A stretch of DNA of 51,937 nucleotides from Pyramidobacter piscolens (GCA_004558205.1 SFDM01000038.1:1-51937); one strand, 5' to 3'; shown: positions 40,040-51,597, numbered from the stretch's first letter. Numbers and translations: made by a program. Notes: generated by a model from the letters alone, not told the origin.

Positions 40040-40840
40040 ATGGCGGCACGCATCATCGTGGTGACATCGGGTAAAGGCGGCGTCGGCAAGACGACCACCA
40101 CGGCCAACGTCTCAATGGCTCTTGCGAAACATGGACAAAAGGTGGTTGTGGTTGACGGCGACATCGGGCTCCGCAACCTGGACGTCATTCTCGGACTCGA
40201 AAATAGAATTGTTTACAACCTGGTGGACGTGGTCGAGGGCAACTGCGCCCTGAAACAGGCCCTGATCCGGGATAAGAGAGTGGACGGCCTGTACCTGCTC
40301 CCCGCGGCTCAGACCCGCACAAAAGACTGCGTGTCGGCGGAGCAAATGAAAGCTTTGTGTGATGAACTCAGCCCCGACTTTGATTTCATCCTGCTTGACA
40401 GCCCCGCCGGCATCGAGTCGGGGTTTAGAAACGCTTCCGCAGGCGCCAGCGAGGCGCTGGTGGTGACCACTCCCGACGTGTCGGCCGTGCGCGACGCCGA
40501 CCGGATTATCGGTATGCTCGAGGCGCAGGGGAAGGAACAGATCCACCTGATCATCAACCGCCTGCGTCCCCGCATGATGCGCAGCGGCGACATGCTGGGC
40601 GTGGACGACGTGCTGGACATCCTGTCCGTGGGTTTGATCGGCATCGTTCCCGAGGACGATTCCGTGGTGATTTCCTCCAACAAAGGCGAGCCTCTGACGC
40701 TGGCCCCCACGTCCCCCGCGGCCCAGGCCTTCTCGAACATCGCCAGCCGGGTCCTCGGCGAGGAAGTGCCCTTCCTGGACATCGACAGCCTGGACAGAGG
40801 CTTCTGGGCAAATCTGCGCCACTTCTTTGGCCGCAGGTAG
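40040..40840 (+). CDS. minD: Septum site-determining protein MinD
   Basis: A 266-residue membrane-associated ATPase that recruits MinC to the poles. Deviant Walker A is KGGVGKTTTT (12-21). Switch I is in DGDIGLRNLDVILGLE and switch II in DSPAGIESGF. A C-terminal amphipathic membrane-targeting helix is visible (DRGFWANLRHFFGRR). RBS AAGGAGG. Confidence 0.96.
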   Translation: MAARIIVVTSGKGGVGKTTTTANVSMALAKHGQKVVVVDGDIGLRNLDVILGLENRIVYNLVDVVEGNCALKQALIRDKRVDGLYLLPAAQTRTKDCVSAEQMKALCDELSPDFDFILLDSPAGIESGFRNASAGASEALVVTTPDVSAVRDADRIIGMLEAQGKEQIHLIINRLRPRMMRSGDMLGVDDVLDILSVGLIGIVPEDDSVVISSNKGEPLTLAPTSPAAQAFSNIASRVLGEEVPFLDIDSLDRGFWANLRHFFGRR

Positions 40841-40849
40841 GTGAACGCC

Positions 40850-41152
40850 ATGGGATTTTTCGATTTCCTGTTTCATAAAAACACCTCAAAGAACACCGCC
40901 AAAAAACGCCTGCAGATCGTGCTGATGCACGACCGCTCGGACATCTCGCCCGAGATGATGGACTGCATCCGCAGAGATATCCTCGGAGTCATATCGAAGT
41001 ATATGGACGTGGACGACGGCAATATCGACATCGACCTGAGCAAAGACCAGGACGTAGTCGCCCTTGAAGTGAGCGTTCCCGTGCTCCGCATGAAACGGGG
41101 CAGCTCTGCGGCGCGCTCCTCAGCGGTCGGCGCCCCTTCCTCCCAGCCCTGA
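40850..41152 (+). CDS. minE: Cell division topological specificity factor MinE
   Basis: A 100-residue activator of MinD ATPase that drives Min oscillation. The N-terminal MGFFDFLF is the membrane-targeting segment. AKKRLQIVLMHDRSDISPEM is the MinD-contact region, and VISKYMDVDDGNIDIDL starts the topological specificity domain. The ATG at 40850 is preferred to an in-frame GTG at 40841. A Ser/Ala-rich tail follows residue 85. The stop overlaps the rodA start as TGATG. Confidence 0.93.
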   Translation: MGFFDFLFHKNTSKNTAKKRLQIVLMHDRSDISPEMMDCIRRDILGVISKYMDVDDGNIDIDLSKDQDVVALEVSVPVLRMKRGSSAARSSAVGAPSSQP

Positions 41153-42312
41153 TGTTTGACCCGTCCCGCCGTGCCGTTTCTGGCGAGCGAAGGCTTTTCC
41201 AGACACTTGACTATGGGCTGCTTGCCGCGGCGGTCCTACTTTACGCCATGGGCGTCCTGACTATTTTTAGCGCCGCGAACGGAACGGCGGGCAAAGGCGC
41301 CTTTTTCGCGGGAAAGCAGCTTCTGTGGGGCGGCGCCTCCCTCGTTGTTTTTACCGCGGTGCTGAAGATCGACTTTGAATACGTCCTCAGCCGGTCCTAT
41401 TGGTTCTATGGCCTGTGCTGCTGCCTGCTGATCGCGCTCTTTTTTATGGGCCATCGCGCGAAAGGCGCGCAGTCCTGGATCAGCATGGGCTACTTCAAGG
41501 TGCAGCCGGCGGAGTTCACCAAGCTGGCGCTGGCCTTCGTCCTGGCCCATCAGCTGACGCAGAGGCCGCCCGCGGACTGGCGCAGTTTTTTGCTGGCCCT
41601 CGGGCTGGGAAGTGTTTCAGCCGTCCTCGTTCTCGTGCAGCCCGACCTGGGCAGTACTCTCGTGTACGCGGCCATGATTTTCGTGGCCCTGCTGGTGGCG
41701 GGAGCGCCGAACCGCTGCCTTCTCTCGCTGATCTCCTGCGCCTCAGCCTGCCTGCCGGTGCTGTGGTTTTTTCTGAAAGACTATCAGAAAAAGAGAATCC
41801 TCGTGTTCGTCAATCCGGAGCTTGACCCCCTCGGGGCTGGGTATAACGTCATCCAGTCCCGTATTGCCGTAGGCTCTGGCCGTTTGCTGGGCAAGGGATT
41901 TATGGAAGGGACCCAGAGCAAGCTGCGCTTCCTGCCCGAGCCTCATACCGACTTCATCTTCAGCGTATTCGCCGAAGAGTTCGGTCTTTTGGGCTGTCTC
42001 CTCCTGCTGTCGCTGCTTTCCTTCATTATCTGGAGGATGATCCGCATCGCCCTGCGCTCCCGCAATATCGCGTCGAAGATCCTGATCTCCTCGCTGACGG
42101 CGTCGTTCTGGTTCCACAGCTTTGAATCCATCGGCATGAGCATGGGGCTTTTGCCCGTGACGGGGCTGCCTCTGCCTCTGATGAGCTACGGCGGCAGCTC
42201 GCTGCTGTCCACGGTGATCGCCCTGGCTGTTGTCGTCAAGATCGGGGCGCTCGACGAAATCGAGCGGCTCGAAAACGCCGTGCCCGGCGAACCCTCGCTG
42301 TATGATCTATAA
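41152..42312 (+). CDS. rodA: Peptidoglycan glycosyltransferase RodA (SEDS family)
   Basis: A 386-residue inner-membrane polymerase with about ten helices that works with PBP2 in elongation. The family segment KGAQSWISMGYFKVQPAEFTK lies after helix 4. VLVQPDLGSTLVYAAM follows, carrying the conserved catalytic Asp of SEDS proteins. The C-terminal part has LPEPHTDFIFSVFAEEFGLLG and TGLPLPLMSYGGSSLL. Coupled to minE by TGATG overlap, which is unusual but links shape and division genes. Confidence 0.95.
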   Translation: MFDPSRRAVSGERRLFQTLDYGLLAAAVLLYAMGVLTIFSAANGTAGKGAFFAGKQLLWGGASLVVFTAVLKIDFEYVLSRSYWFYGLCCCLLIALFFMGHRAKGAQSWISMGYFKVQPAEFTKLALAFVLAHQLTQRPPADWRSFLLALGLGSVSAVLVLVQPDLGSTLVYAAMIFVALLVAGAPNRCLLSLISCASACLPVLWFFLKDYQKKRILVFVNPELDPLGAGYNVIQSRIAVGSGRLLGKGFMEGTQSKLRFLPEPHTDFIFSVFAEEFGLLGCLLLLSLLSFIIWRMIRIALRSRNIASKILISSLTASFWFHSFESIGMSMGLLPVTGLPLPLMSYGGSSLLSTVIALAVVVKIGALDEIERLENAVPGEPSLYDL

Positions 42313-42341
42313 ATCTATTAAAAAGTCAGGAATGGTTAAAT

Positions 42342-44158
<1,817 letters not shown>

Positions 44159-44162
<4 letters not shown>

Positions 44163-44764
44163 GCCGTATCCGCCTGGCCTTTGAGAAGAGAAAGTTTTTC
44201 TGTTTCGTCCGTCACGTGGAACTGCCCCAGCTTTTCGGCAGGGTGGCCCGCCGCGCGGGACTTCAGGTCGAGAGTACTCAGGGCATGTCGCCCCATCCTC
44301 ATATTGTCATGGGCGCGGCCCTGCCCGTGGGAGTGGTCTCTCTTCGCGAGCTGGCGGAGATCTGGTTTGCCGAAGCTCTTCCGCCTTCGGAGATCATGGA
44401 CCGGCTGAACGCCTGCGTGCCTGGCGGCCTGAAATTTCTGGCCGCGCAGGAAGTGGACGGACCTTCGCTGAATAAACGGTTCAACGCGGCGTCCTATTGG
44501 CTCTGCACCCGGGATCTTTCGCGCCTTGACGCGGCGAAGGAAGCCCTGTTGAAAGGACTTGGCCCTGAGACGATTCTTCAGGTCAAAAGCTGTCCCGACG
44601 GCCTGGAACTGGTCATGAACGACCCATCCCAGACGGGGCCGGGCGCTCTCGTGAAGGAGCTGGCAGCTCAGGAAGTCATCACGGGCTGGAGCGACGTCTG
44701 CATGGCCCGCCTGGCCCTCGGAAACTGGAACGCCGATTCCCGCGAGGTTGTGCCGCTGCTTTGA
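44159..44764 (+). CDS. DUF2344 / TIGR03936 protein, partner of the radical SAM enzyme
   Basis: A 201-residue protein starting RIRLAFEKRKFFCFVRHVEL, followed by a GMSPHPHIVMGAALPVGVVS segment typical of the family. In many genomes it is fused to or directly follows the TIGR03960 protein; here the two overlap by ATGA. It could bind the RNA substrate of the radical SAM partner, but that is inference only. Confidence 0.82.
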
Positions 44765-44793
44765 GTCAAAGAATCTGCAGCCGTGCCATCTTG

Positions 44794-44820
44794 GGTGGCG
44801 CCGCTTTTGGTGGCGCCACC
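44794..44820 (+). promoter_or_regulatory. Hairpin in the leader of the RNase G gene
   Basis: GGTGGCGCC and GGCGCCACC form a perfect 9-bp stem with a 9-nt loop. GTGGCGCC also occurs twice as a direct repeat. It ends 38 nt before the RNase G start and has no U-tract. A regulatory or mRNA-stability role is possible. Confidence 0.45.
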
Positions 44821-44858
44821 TCTGGTGGGACAAAGAATGTGTTTTCGGAGGCGTGGAT

Positions 44859-46361
44859 ATGAATCAGCCTGATGTAAAAATATTGGCGAACACCATCGAT
44901 CCTGAAGAGTCGCGCGTGGCCATCGTCGAAAACGGGCGCATGAGCGAGCTTTTCGTGGAGCGGATGTGGGAGTGCCAGAAGAGCGGGGAGATATACAAGG
45001 CGCGCGTGGAAAGCGTCCTTCCGGGCATGAACGCTGCCTTCGTCGGCCTCGGGGACGGGCGTAACGGCTTCCTCTACCTGAACGACGCCCGCGGGGTGAA
45101 CGTGAAGCAGAATGCGGAAATCCTCGTGCAGGTCGTCAAGACCGCGCGCAAAAATAAAGGCGCCAGGGTGACCACCCGGATTTCCATCCCTGGACGCTAC
45201 ATCGTGCTCGTCCCCGGCGCGCATGAAGTGGGAGTTTCCAAAAGGATCGTCAAAGAGGAAGAACGCCTTCGCCTGAAAAACGCGATCCACGGCATGGACG
45301 CCGAAGGATTCGGCGTCATCCTGAGGACTGCCGCCGAGGGCGTGGATAAAGATGTGCTGGAGTCCGATCTGGAACAGCTGAAAGGCCTCTGGCGCGATAT
45401 CGAGAAGAACTCTAAAAAACAGACCGCCCCCTGCCTCCTCTACAAGGACATGGGCCTGGTGGGACGGGTGCTCCGCGATGAACTGAACTCTGACGTTTCA
45501 CAAATTATCGTGGATAACCAGGAAGAGTACAATAAAGTGCAGGATTACCTCAGCCGCTACAGCAGCGCTGAAACGGCCCCGACGCTGACCTGCCACAGAA
45601 GCAACGTCCCCTTGTTCGAGTATTACGGCATGGAAAAGGAAATTGAAGAACTTCTGGACAGCAAGGTGTGGCTTGATTCCGGCGCCTATCTCGTGATCGA
45701 CCAGACCGAGGCGCTGACCGTCGTGGACGTGAACACGGGCAAGTACGTGGGAGCCAACAACCTCCGCGAAACGGTGCTGGCCACCAACCTCGAAGCGGCG
45801 GAGGAAATCGCCCGCCAGCTTCGTCTGCGGGCCATTGGCGGCATTGTGGTGGTGGACTTTATCGACATGGAAACCGAAGAAGACCGGAAAGCCCTGCTCA
45901 GCCGGCTGGACCACGTCTTCGCCGCGGACCGGTGCCGCGTCCGGGTCTTCGGCATCTCGCCCCTGGGCCTGGTAGAGATGACGCGGAAACGCGCCCGTTC
46001 AGATCTTCGTTCCGTGCTGACCCGCCCCTGCCCCGTATGCGGCTCGGGATCACGGGTGCTGAAAGAAGATTCGCTGGCGCTGATGCTGAAACGTTTTATC
46101 CGCAAGGTCTTCCTGTCAAGCCGCGCCGAGGCCGTGCTCGTGGACGTCAACTCCTCAGTGGCCGCCTACGTTGCCGAGGTCTACTTAAAGGTTTGGGAAG
46201 AGAGCTTCAAACGCAGGATATTTTTGAGAGGCATGCCCAATATGCCCTTCGAGAAGTTCCGCCTGGACCTTCAGGGGGCGCTGAGCAGCATCGAAGCAAG
46301 AGCTGCGATGGGACGCGGCAGAGAGGAACAGAGCGTTGTTTATAGAACGACTGACTCTTAA
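44859..46361 (+). CDS. rng: Ribonuclease G/E family endoribonuclease
   Basis: A 500-residue enzyme that cleaves single-stranded RNA for rRNA processing and mRNA decay. An S1 domain spans about 35-120 (YKARVESVLPGMNAAFVGLG, then GFLYLND). The catalytic core has VVDVNTGKYVG and VVVDFIDME with the two metal-binding Asp residues. The zinc-link CPVCGSGS is near 388. It lacks the long scaffold of RNase E, so it is RNase G-like in length. The start at 44859 is chosen for GGAGG; an in-frame extension upstream crosses the hairpin. Its end overlaps smc by 26 bp. Confidence 0.93.
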   Translation: MNQPDVKILANTIDPEESRVAIVENGRMSELFVERMWECQKSGEIYKARVESVLPGMNAAFVGLGDGRNGFLYLNDARGVNVKQNAEILVQVVKTARKNKGARVTTRISIPGRYIVLVPGAHEVGVSKRIVKEEERLRLKNAIHGMDAEGFGVILRTAAEGVDKDVLESDLEQLKGLWRDIEKNSKKQTAPCLLYKDMGLVGRVLRDELNSDVSQIIVDNQEEYNKVQDYLSRYSSAETAPTLTCHRSNVPLFEYYGMEKEIEELLDSKVWLDSGAYLVIDQTEALTVVDVNTGKYVGANNLRETVLATNLEAAEEIARQLRLRAIGGIVVVDFIDMETEEDRKALLSRLDHVFAADRCRVRVFGISPLGLVEMTRKRARSDLRSVLTRPCPVCGSGSRVLKEDSLALMLKRFIRKVFLSSRAEAVLVDVNSSVAAYVAEVYLKVWEESFKRRIFLRGMPNMPFEKFRLDLQGALSSIEARAAMGRGREEQSVVYRTTDS

Positions 46362-49300
46362 GAATTTCAAAAGTTTTGGCGGTCAGCATGAGCTCTCTTT
46401 CGCCAGAGGCTTCACTGCGATCGTTGGTCCCAATGGCAGCGGCAAAAGCAACATCCTGGACGGGCTCCGCTGGGTTCTCGGCGAAAGCAGCGCTGCCCGC
46501 CTGCGCATCAACCGGCAGAGCGACCTGGTCTTTCAAGGGTCGGCGGGGCTCTCTGAGGCCGAGGAGACCGACGTGCTTCTCGACCTCTCCGACGGGGACC
46601 GCCGCGGCAAACTTCGCCGCCATCTGGACGGCACTGGATCTACGCTTTACGTGGAGGGGCAGAGGACGCGCGTACAGGATCTGTCCCAGTTCAAACAAAA
46701 CTGGCACTTGGAAGGCGACCGTTCCGCCTTTATCGGGCAGGGCGAAGTCACCGACGCGATCCTCCAAAAGCCCTTCCAGCGCCGCCTTCGTCTGGAAGAG
46801 CTTTTCGGCATTGATCTTTACAGAAAAAAAAGAGACGATGCCCTGGACGAGATGAAACAGACCGAAGCCGAGCTCCTGCGCCTTCACACGCTGATGGGTG
46901 AGCTTCAGACCCGGCGCGACGAGATCGCGCCGGAACTGCAGAACGCCCAGAAGGCCAAGGACTACCAGGAGCGCCTCGAAAACCTGCGCGGCGTGCTCTA
47001 CCACAATCGCCGCTTCAGCGAAGAGCGTCGCCTGATAACCCTGCAGGCGCGCCATGAAACGGCCCAGGCCAGCCAGTTTTCCGCGGAAAACTGGGCAAAG
47101 CTGTGGAAGCGTTCCGTCGAAAACCTGCGCGAGCGGGGCAGCGAGTACGTAAAACTGCGCGGCCAGCTTGGCGACGAGCTTGCCGAGCTGACTCCCCGTA
47201 TCGACGACATACGGCGCCGCGAAATGGAAGTGAACTCAGAGCGTCACGAAAGTGAGTTCGCCAGCCGCCGCTGCGCCGAGGAAAGCCAGCGGCTGAAAGC
47301 GGAACTGGCCGAAGATGAAAAGCTGCGAAGCGAGGCCGCCGCGCAGGCCGGCTCGCTGGGCAGCGAAGCCGCCGCCCTCGAGAACCAGATCCAGGATATA
47401 GAAGACCGTATGGCCCGCAAAGGCCAAAAGCTGAACGAACTGAGGCGCCGGCGTCAAAGCCTGATCGACCGGGAAGCCCAGATGCTTGAAGAGGCGCGGC
47501 AGCAGTCTGTCCGCATGCAGACCCTGGGGCTGCAGAGCCAAGAGCGCGAAAAAGTCCTGGACGACCTGCGCCTCATGAGAGACAAGATCGTATCCGGCCT
47601 GACCGAGTCCGACGAGATTCTGGAAGCCTCGGAAGACCGTCTGGAAGCGCTGGAAAAAGAGCGTTCCGAAGCGTCGGCGCTCTGCCAGGAATTGGCCATA
47701 AGAGCCCAGAGTTTCCGCCGCGCCATCGCCAAAGCCGAGGCCGATCTGGAATCCATGCTTCAGACCGCGGAAGCGGGACTCTACCCCAAGCCAGTGCAGA
47801 TGGTCATGTCGGCCGTCAAACTGGGACGCCTGAACATCGAGACCATCCCCGCCGTCGAGGCCTTCCGCTGCGACGACAAACTGGCCCCCTGCCTGGAAGC
47901 CTACCTCGGCGGCCGGCAGTATTGGCTGCTGACGGACAGCATGGAGCAGGCCCGGCAGGGTATCGAACTGTTGAAAGAGCGCAAGGGCGGCCGCGCCACC
48001 TTTTTGCCTCTCGAACGCTGCCGCCGCCGGCACGCCGACCGGGCCCCCGCGGGCGCGGGTGTGCTGGGCTGGGCCATCGACCTTGTAACCCCCGAAAAAC
48101 GCTGGCTGGGCGCCGTAGAACACCTTTTAGGCGACCTGCTGGTGGTGAAGGACTATGCCACCGGATCTCGGCTTTCCGCAGGGGCCCGTTTCCCCATTGT
48201 CACCCTGGACGGTGAAGTCTTCTCGCCCGCCGGCACCGTGAGCGGAGGCCAGTCGGCCAAGAGCGTGGGCGCCATCTCGCTCAGAGCCCAGATCGCCGAG
48301 ACCGAGAAGAACATCGCCGCCGACAAGGAAGCCCAGGAAGACGTGAGGCAGCGTCTGGCAGCCGCCGAAAAAGCCGAAGCGAAGGCCGGCGACGCCTGCG
48401 CCGCCCAGAGGCGTTCCGTAGACGAGCAGCGTTCCAAGACCGAAGCCCTGCGGCGCAAACTTCGCGAGCAGAGCGAAGAACTCAACGCACTGCTTCAGGA
48501 GAGCTCCAACTCCAAAGCGCGCATCGAACAGTGCCGCGCCGCCGTGGAAAAGGCCCAGGCAGCCGCGAAAGCCGCCAGAGCCGAGATAGACGGGATGACC
48601 GGCCTTGACGAAGACGACAGCGACAGCAGCGCCCTGCTCGAGCTGAAAACCAAGAGCCTCCTGATAGGCGAGCGCCTCGCGGCGAAGAAAAGCGAGCTCG
48701 ACAGGCTCGTCCACTCCACGGCCGACCTGCGCCGTTCCATGATCAACAATGACGAAGCCGCACGAAAGATCGTTCAAAAACTGGCCGCCCTTTCCGAGAC
48801 CACCGAAGAGATCCTCAAGGTCAAAGCCGAGCGCGAGGCGGAGAAAAAATCCATCGACGCGCGCATCGCCGAGCTGGACAGCCACAACGCGCTCGCCGCG
48901 CGGCGTATGGAGCGCCAGCTTCTCAGAAGCCAGCGTTCCCAGGCCGCGGCGGAAGCGCGAAAGCGCGACGAGCTGATGGCTCGCAACGAGATCGAGAAGA
49001 CTCGTGAAAAACTGGCCGAGCTGATCGCCCAGTCCGAAGAAAAATATCCCTATCCCCCGGAATTCCTCCCCGGCGAGGAGACCGTGGACAAGCTCGAAAG
49101 CAGCTGCCGCTATCTCGAGCGTTCACTCAAAGAGCTGGGCGACGTGAACCTGGGCGTCCTGTCGGAAGACCAATCCCTGGGCGAACGGCTCAGCTACCTG
49201 AGCGCCCAGCTATCCGACGTGCAGCGCGGCATGAAAGACCTTCAGAACATGATCCGCGACACCGACACACAGGCGGCCTCCCTGTTCAGTACCGCCCTCG

Positions 49301-49737
49301 AGAAGATCGACCGGCGTTTCAACGAGCTTTTTCAGCGCCTCTTCGGAGGCGGAGAAGCCCATCTGAAAGCCCAGGAAAATCAGGAGCTCTGGGACGCGGG
49401 CGTGGAGATCATCGCCCGGCCGCCCGGAAAGAAATCTCTTTTTCTGGCGCAGCTGTCGGGCGGCGAACAGTCCCTGACGGCCCTGTCGCTGCTCTTCGCG
49501 TCCATGGAAGTGGCTCGGGTGCCTCTGGCGGTTCTCGACGAGGTGGACGCCGCCCTCGACGAAGTGAACCTGACGCGCTTCGCCCAGATGGTGACCGACT
49601 ACTCGCAGAGGATCCAGCTGATCGCCATGACCCATCGGCGTCAGACCATGGAGCACGCCGAGGTCATGTACGGCGTCACCATGTCCGAGCCCGGCCTGTC
49701 GCAGATCGTCAGCGTGAGGACCGACCAATGGGCCTAG
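46336..49737 (+). CDS. smc: Chromosome partition protein SMC
   Basis: A 1133-residue SMC ATPase that compacts and segregates the chromosome. Walker A is GPNGSGKSN (31-39). Two long coiled coils (about 165-480 and 665-950) flank a hinge around 490-650 with PAVEAFRCDDKLAPCLEAYL and GTVSGGQSAKS. The C-terminal head has the signature LSGGEQSLTALS near 1040 and Walker B LAVLDEVDAALDE. It starts with TTG inside the rng 3' end. No scpA/scpB is nearby. In known systems ParB loads it at parS, and a parS-like site lies about 38 kb upstream in this window. Confidence 0.94.
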   Translation: MFIERLTLKNFKSFGGQHELSFARGFTAIVGPNGSGKSNILDGLRWVLGESSAARLRINRQSDLVFQGSAGLSEAEETDVLLDLSDGDRRGKLRRHLDGTGSTLYVEGQRTRVQDLSQFKQNWHLEGDRSAFIGQGEVTDAILQKPFQRRLRLEELFGIDLYRKKRDDALDEMKQTEAELLRLHTLMGELQTRRDEIAPELQNAQKAKDYQERLENLRGVLYHNRRFSEERRLITLQARHETAQASQFSAENWAKLWKRSVENLRERGSEYVKLRGQLGDELAELTPRIDDIRRREMEVNSERHESEFASRRCAEESQRLKAELAEDEKLRSEAAAQAGSLGSEAAALENQIQDIEDRMARKGQKLNELRRRRQSLIDREAQMLEEARQQSVRMQTLGLQSQEREKVLDDLRLMRDKIVSGLTESDEILEASEDRLEALEKERSEASALCQELAIRAQSFRRAIAKAEADLESMLQTAEAGLYPKPVQMVMSAVKLGRLNIETIPAVEAFRCDDKLAPCLEAYLGGRQYWLLTDSMEQARQGIELLKERKGGRATFLPLERCRRRHADRAPAGAGVLGWAIDLVTPEKRWLGAVEHLLGDLLVVKDYATGSRLSAGARFPIVTLDGEVFSPAGTVSGGQSAKSVGAISLRAQIAETEKNIAADKEAQEDVRQRLAAAEKAEAKAGDACAAQRRSVDEQRSKTEALRRKLREQSEELNALLQESSNSKARIEQCRAAVEKAQAAAKAARAEIDGMTGLDEDDSDSSALLELKTKSLLIGERLAAKKSELDRLVHSTADLRRSMINNDEAARKIVQKLAALSETTEEILKVKAEREAEKKSIDARIAELDSHNALAARRMERQLLRSQRSQAAAEARKRDELMARNEIEKTREKLAELIAQSEEKYPYPPEFLPGEETVDKLESSCRYLERSLKELGDVNLGVLSEDQSLGERLSYLSAQLSDVQRGMKDLQNMIRDTDTQAASLFSTALEKIDRRFNELFQRLFGGGEAHLKAQENQELWDAGVEIIARPPGKKSLFLAQLSGGEQSLTALSLLFASMEVARVPLAVLDEVDAALDEVNLTRFAQMVTDYSQRIQLIAMTHRRQTMEHAEVMYGVTMSEPGLSQIVSVRTDQWA

Positions 49738-50504
49738 AGAATTTTAACGCCGCGCCGCCCGCGGCGGCCGAAGGGTACGAAGCCATCCTGTACGGCTTCC
49801 TGATGATGCGCCAGCCCGAGCAGGGTCCCAAGGTGAACATGGACACGGTGCTTCTGGCGGGCTTCTCGGAGCTGAGGGAAAAGGACTGCGTGCTGGAGCT
49901 GGGCTGCGCCCATGGCGCGGTTTCCCTGATTTTGGCAAAACGCCATCCCGGCTGCGCCGTCACTGGCCTGGACATTCAGCCCGACCTGGTGGAGATGGCC
50001 TGCCAGAACGCCCTGAAAAACGGTCTTGAAGACCGCGCGCGCTTTATGGCCGGCGACCTGAAAAATCACCGGCGGCTCTTTGAACACCAGAGTTTTGACG
50101 TGATCGTGGTCAATCCCCCCTACGAGGATCCCGGCCGCGGCGTCAGAAGCGGATTGGCCGCCAAGCGCGTGGCCCGCCAGGGCGAAGAATGCACGCTGGC
50201 CGACGTCTGCGAGGCCGCCCATTTCCTGCTGCGCAACCGCGGACGCCTTTACATGGTCATGAGGGCGCTGCGCCTGCCCGAAACCATGGAGCTTTTGCGG
50301 CGGTACAAACTAGAGCCCCGGCGTCTCCGCATGGTCCACAGCGTGCCTCGCCGCGACGCCGCGGTATTTCTCGTTGAGGCGAGGCGTTCGGGCGGCGCCG
50401 GCGCGGTCATAGAACCGCCCCTTTATATCTATGACGGCCAGGGGAATTACACGGAAGATCTGAAAAGTTTTTACACAGAAGGGACGCCGACAAAATGCCT
50501 CTGA
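49728..50504 (+). CDS. tRNA1(Val) (adenine37-N6)-methyltransferase-like protein (TrmN6/COG4123)
   Basis: A 258-residue class I SAM-dependent methyltransferase. The SAM motif VLELGCAHGAVSLILAKR is near 53-70. NPPYEDPG near 129 is the N6-adenine methyltransferase catalytic motif. The length and motif order fit TrmN6, which modifies A37 of a valine tRNA in E. coli; other RNA or protein targets cannot be excluded. It overlaps the ends of both smc and rsmI. Confidence 0.85.
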   Translation: MGLENFNAAPPAAAEGYEAILYGFLMMRQPEQGPKVNMDTVLLAGFSELREKDCVLELGCAHGAVSLILAKRHPGCAVTGLDIQPDLVEMACQNALKNGLEDRARFMAGDLKNHRRLFEHQSFDVIVVNPPYEDPGRGVRSGLAAKRVARQGEECTLADVCEAAHFLLRNRGRLYMVMRALRLPETMELLRRYKLEPRRLRMVHSVPRRDAAVFLVEARRSGGAGAVIEPPLYIYDGQGNYTEDLKSFYTEGTPTKCL

Positions 50505-51304
50505 TCTTGATCCCCACGCCCATAGGCAACCTGGGCGACATCACTTTGAGAGCCGTCGAAGAGCTGAAATCCGCCGACATCGTCGCCTGCGAGGACACCC
50601 GCCACAGCGGACTGCTGCTGCAGCACCTCGGCGTGTCCGTGAAGACATTGTCCTATCAGAAGTTTAACGAGCGTCAGCGCGTGGACGAGCTTTTGGGCTG
50701 TCTTGAGAAAGGGCAAAAAGTAGCGCTGATCTCCGACGCAGGAACGCCCGGCATGTCCGATCCCGGCTACGTGATGCTCAAGGCCGCGATCGACGCTGGA
50801 TACGGCGTGGACGTGCTGCCCGGGGCTACGGCCTTCGTGCCCGCGGTGCTTCTGTCGGGGCTGACGCCCCATCCCTTTTCCTTCATAGGCTTTCTGTCGG
50901 ATCAGAAGGGCGAGCGGCGCGGCGCATTGGAAGCCCTGAAAGGCCATCCTTACACCATGGTCTTCTATCTGTCGCCCCACAAGGCCGCCAAGCACCTGGA
51001 GGATTTCCTCGACGTGCTGGGTGACCGGAAGGCCGCGCTGGTGCGCGAGATCAGCAAAGTCTATCAGGAAGCCCGGCGCGGAACCCTTTCGACCATCTTG
51101 GCCTCTTTAGAGGAAGGCGTGAAGGGCGAACTGGCCCTGGTCGTCGAAGGCGGCGTGACGGAAGCCCCTTCCGACGACGTCTGGCAGGCCAAAGCGCAGG
51201 AACTGCTCGACCAAGGACAGCCCACAAAACTTGTCGCCGAACAGATCGCGGCAGAATTCCGCCAGCCCAAAAACAAGGTAAAAGCCTGGATTTTGCGGCG
51301 ATGA
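50495..51304 (+). CDS. rsmI: 16S rRNA (cytidine1402-2'-O)-methyltransferase RsmI
   Basis: A 269-residue tetrapyrrole-methylase-fold enzyme that 2'-O-methylates C1402 in the decoding centre of 16S rRNA. It begins LILIPTPIGNLGDITLRA, with CEDTRHSGLLLQHLG and SDAGTPGMSDPGY as family signatures; the C-terminal helical domain ends in KNKVKAWILRR. It is the last gene of the cluster. Confidence 0.95.
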   Translation: MPLILIPTPIGNLGDITLRAVEELKSADIVACEDTRHSGLLLQHLGVSVKTLSYQKFNERQRVDELLGCLEKGQKVALISDAGTPGMSDPGYVMLKAAIDAGYGVDVLPGATAFVPAVLLSGLTPHPFSFIGFLSDQKGERRGALEALKGHPYTMVFYLSPHKAAKHLEDFLDVLGDRKAALVREISKVYQEARRGTLSTILASLEEGVKGELALVVEGGVTEAPSDDVWQAKAQELLDQGQPTKLVAEQIAAEFRQPKNKVKAWILRR

Positions 51305-51349
51305 GAGCTGATATTCATTGCTTCGTGAAAAGCTGAATATCTACTGAGA

Positions 51350-51373
51350 GGATGTCCCTCGGGTCGTCTCTGG
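51350..51373. repeat. Family B repeat fragment (B3)
   Basis: TCGGGTCGTC with flanks GGATGTCC and TCT resembles the reverse complement of the B1 edge (GAGGACGACCCGAGGGG). Only about 24 bp can be aligned, so this is a remnant or chance match. Confidence 0.4.
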
Positions 51374-51399
51374 ACGCCGGATGAGCTAGTTCAATGAAG

Positions 51400-51572
51400 A
51401 AGAAATATGAAGTCAAGAGATTGGAACGCTGAAGGAGAGAAGGGCGCTGCGAAGCGGGGAGTTCCACTTCGTACATATTTTTCGTATTCTCTATTTTTCA
51501 CGGTGTCGAAGGGCCTTTGCCCTTTTCGTTGTTTCTCTCGGCTGCCGCCGCGTTGAAATTTTTTGATCTTAA
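51400..51572. repeat. Family A repeat, copy A4 (degenerate)
   Basis: It shows the family plan: AGTCAAGAGATTGGAACGC on the left and CGTTGAAATTTTTTGATCTTA on the right in inverted relation, with an AT-rich middle. It is more diverged than A2/A3. The rest of the 51,305-51,681 gap holds B3, the following terminator and a terminal-repeat-like motif at 51667. Confidence 0.5.
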
Positions 51573-51597
51573 CTCTCTGTCTTCATGAGGATAGAGC

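Noticed and set aside
44207..44222. Possible second parS site (CACGTGGAAC half)
   Set aside because: Only one half-site matches and it lies inside a coding sequence; a palindrome is absent.
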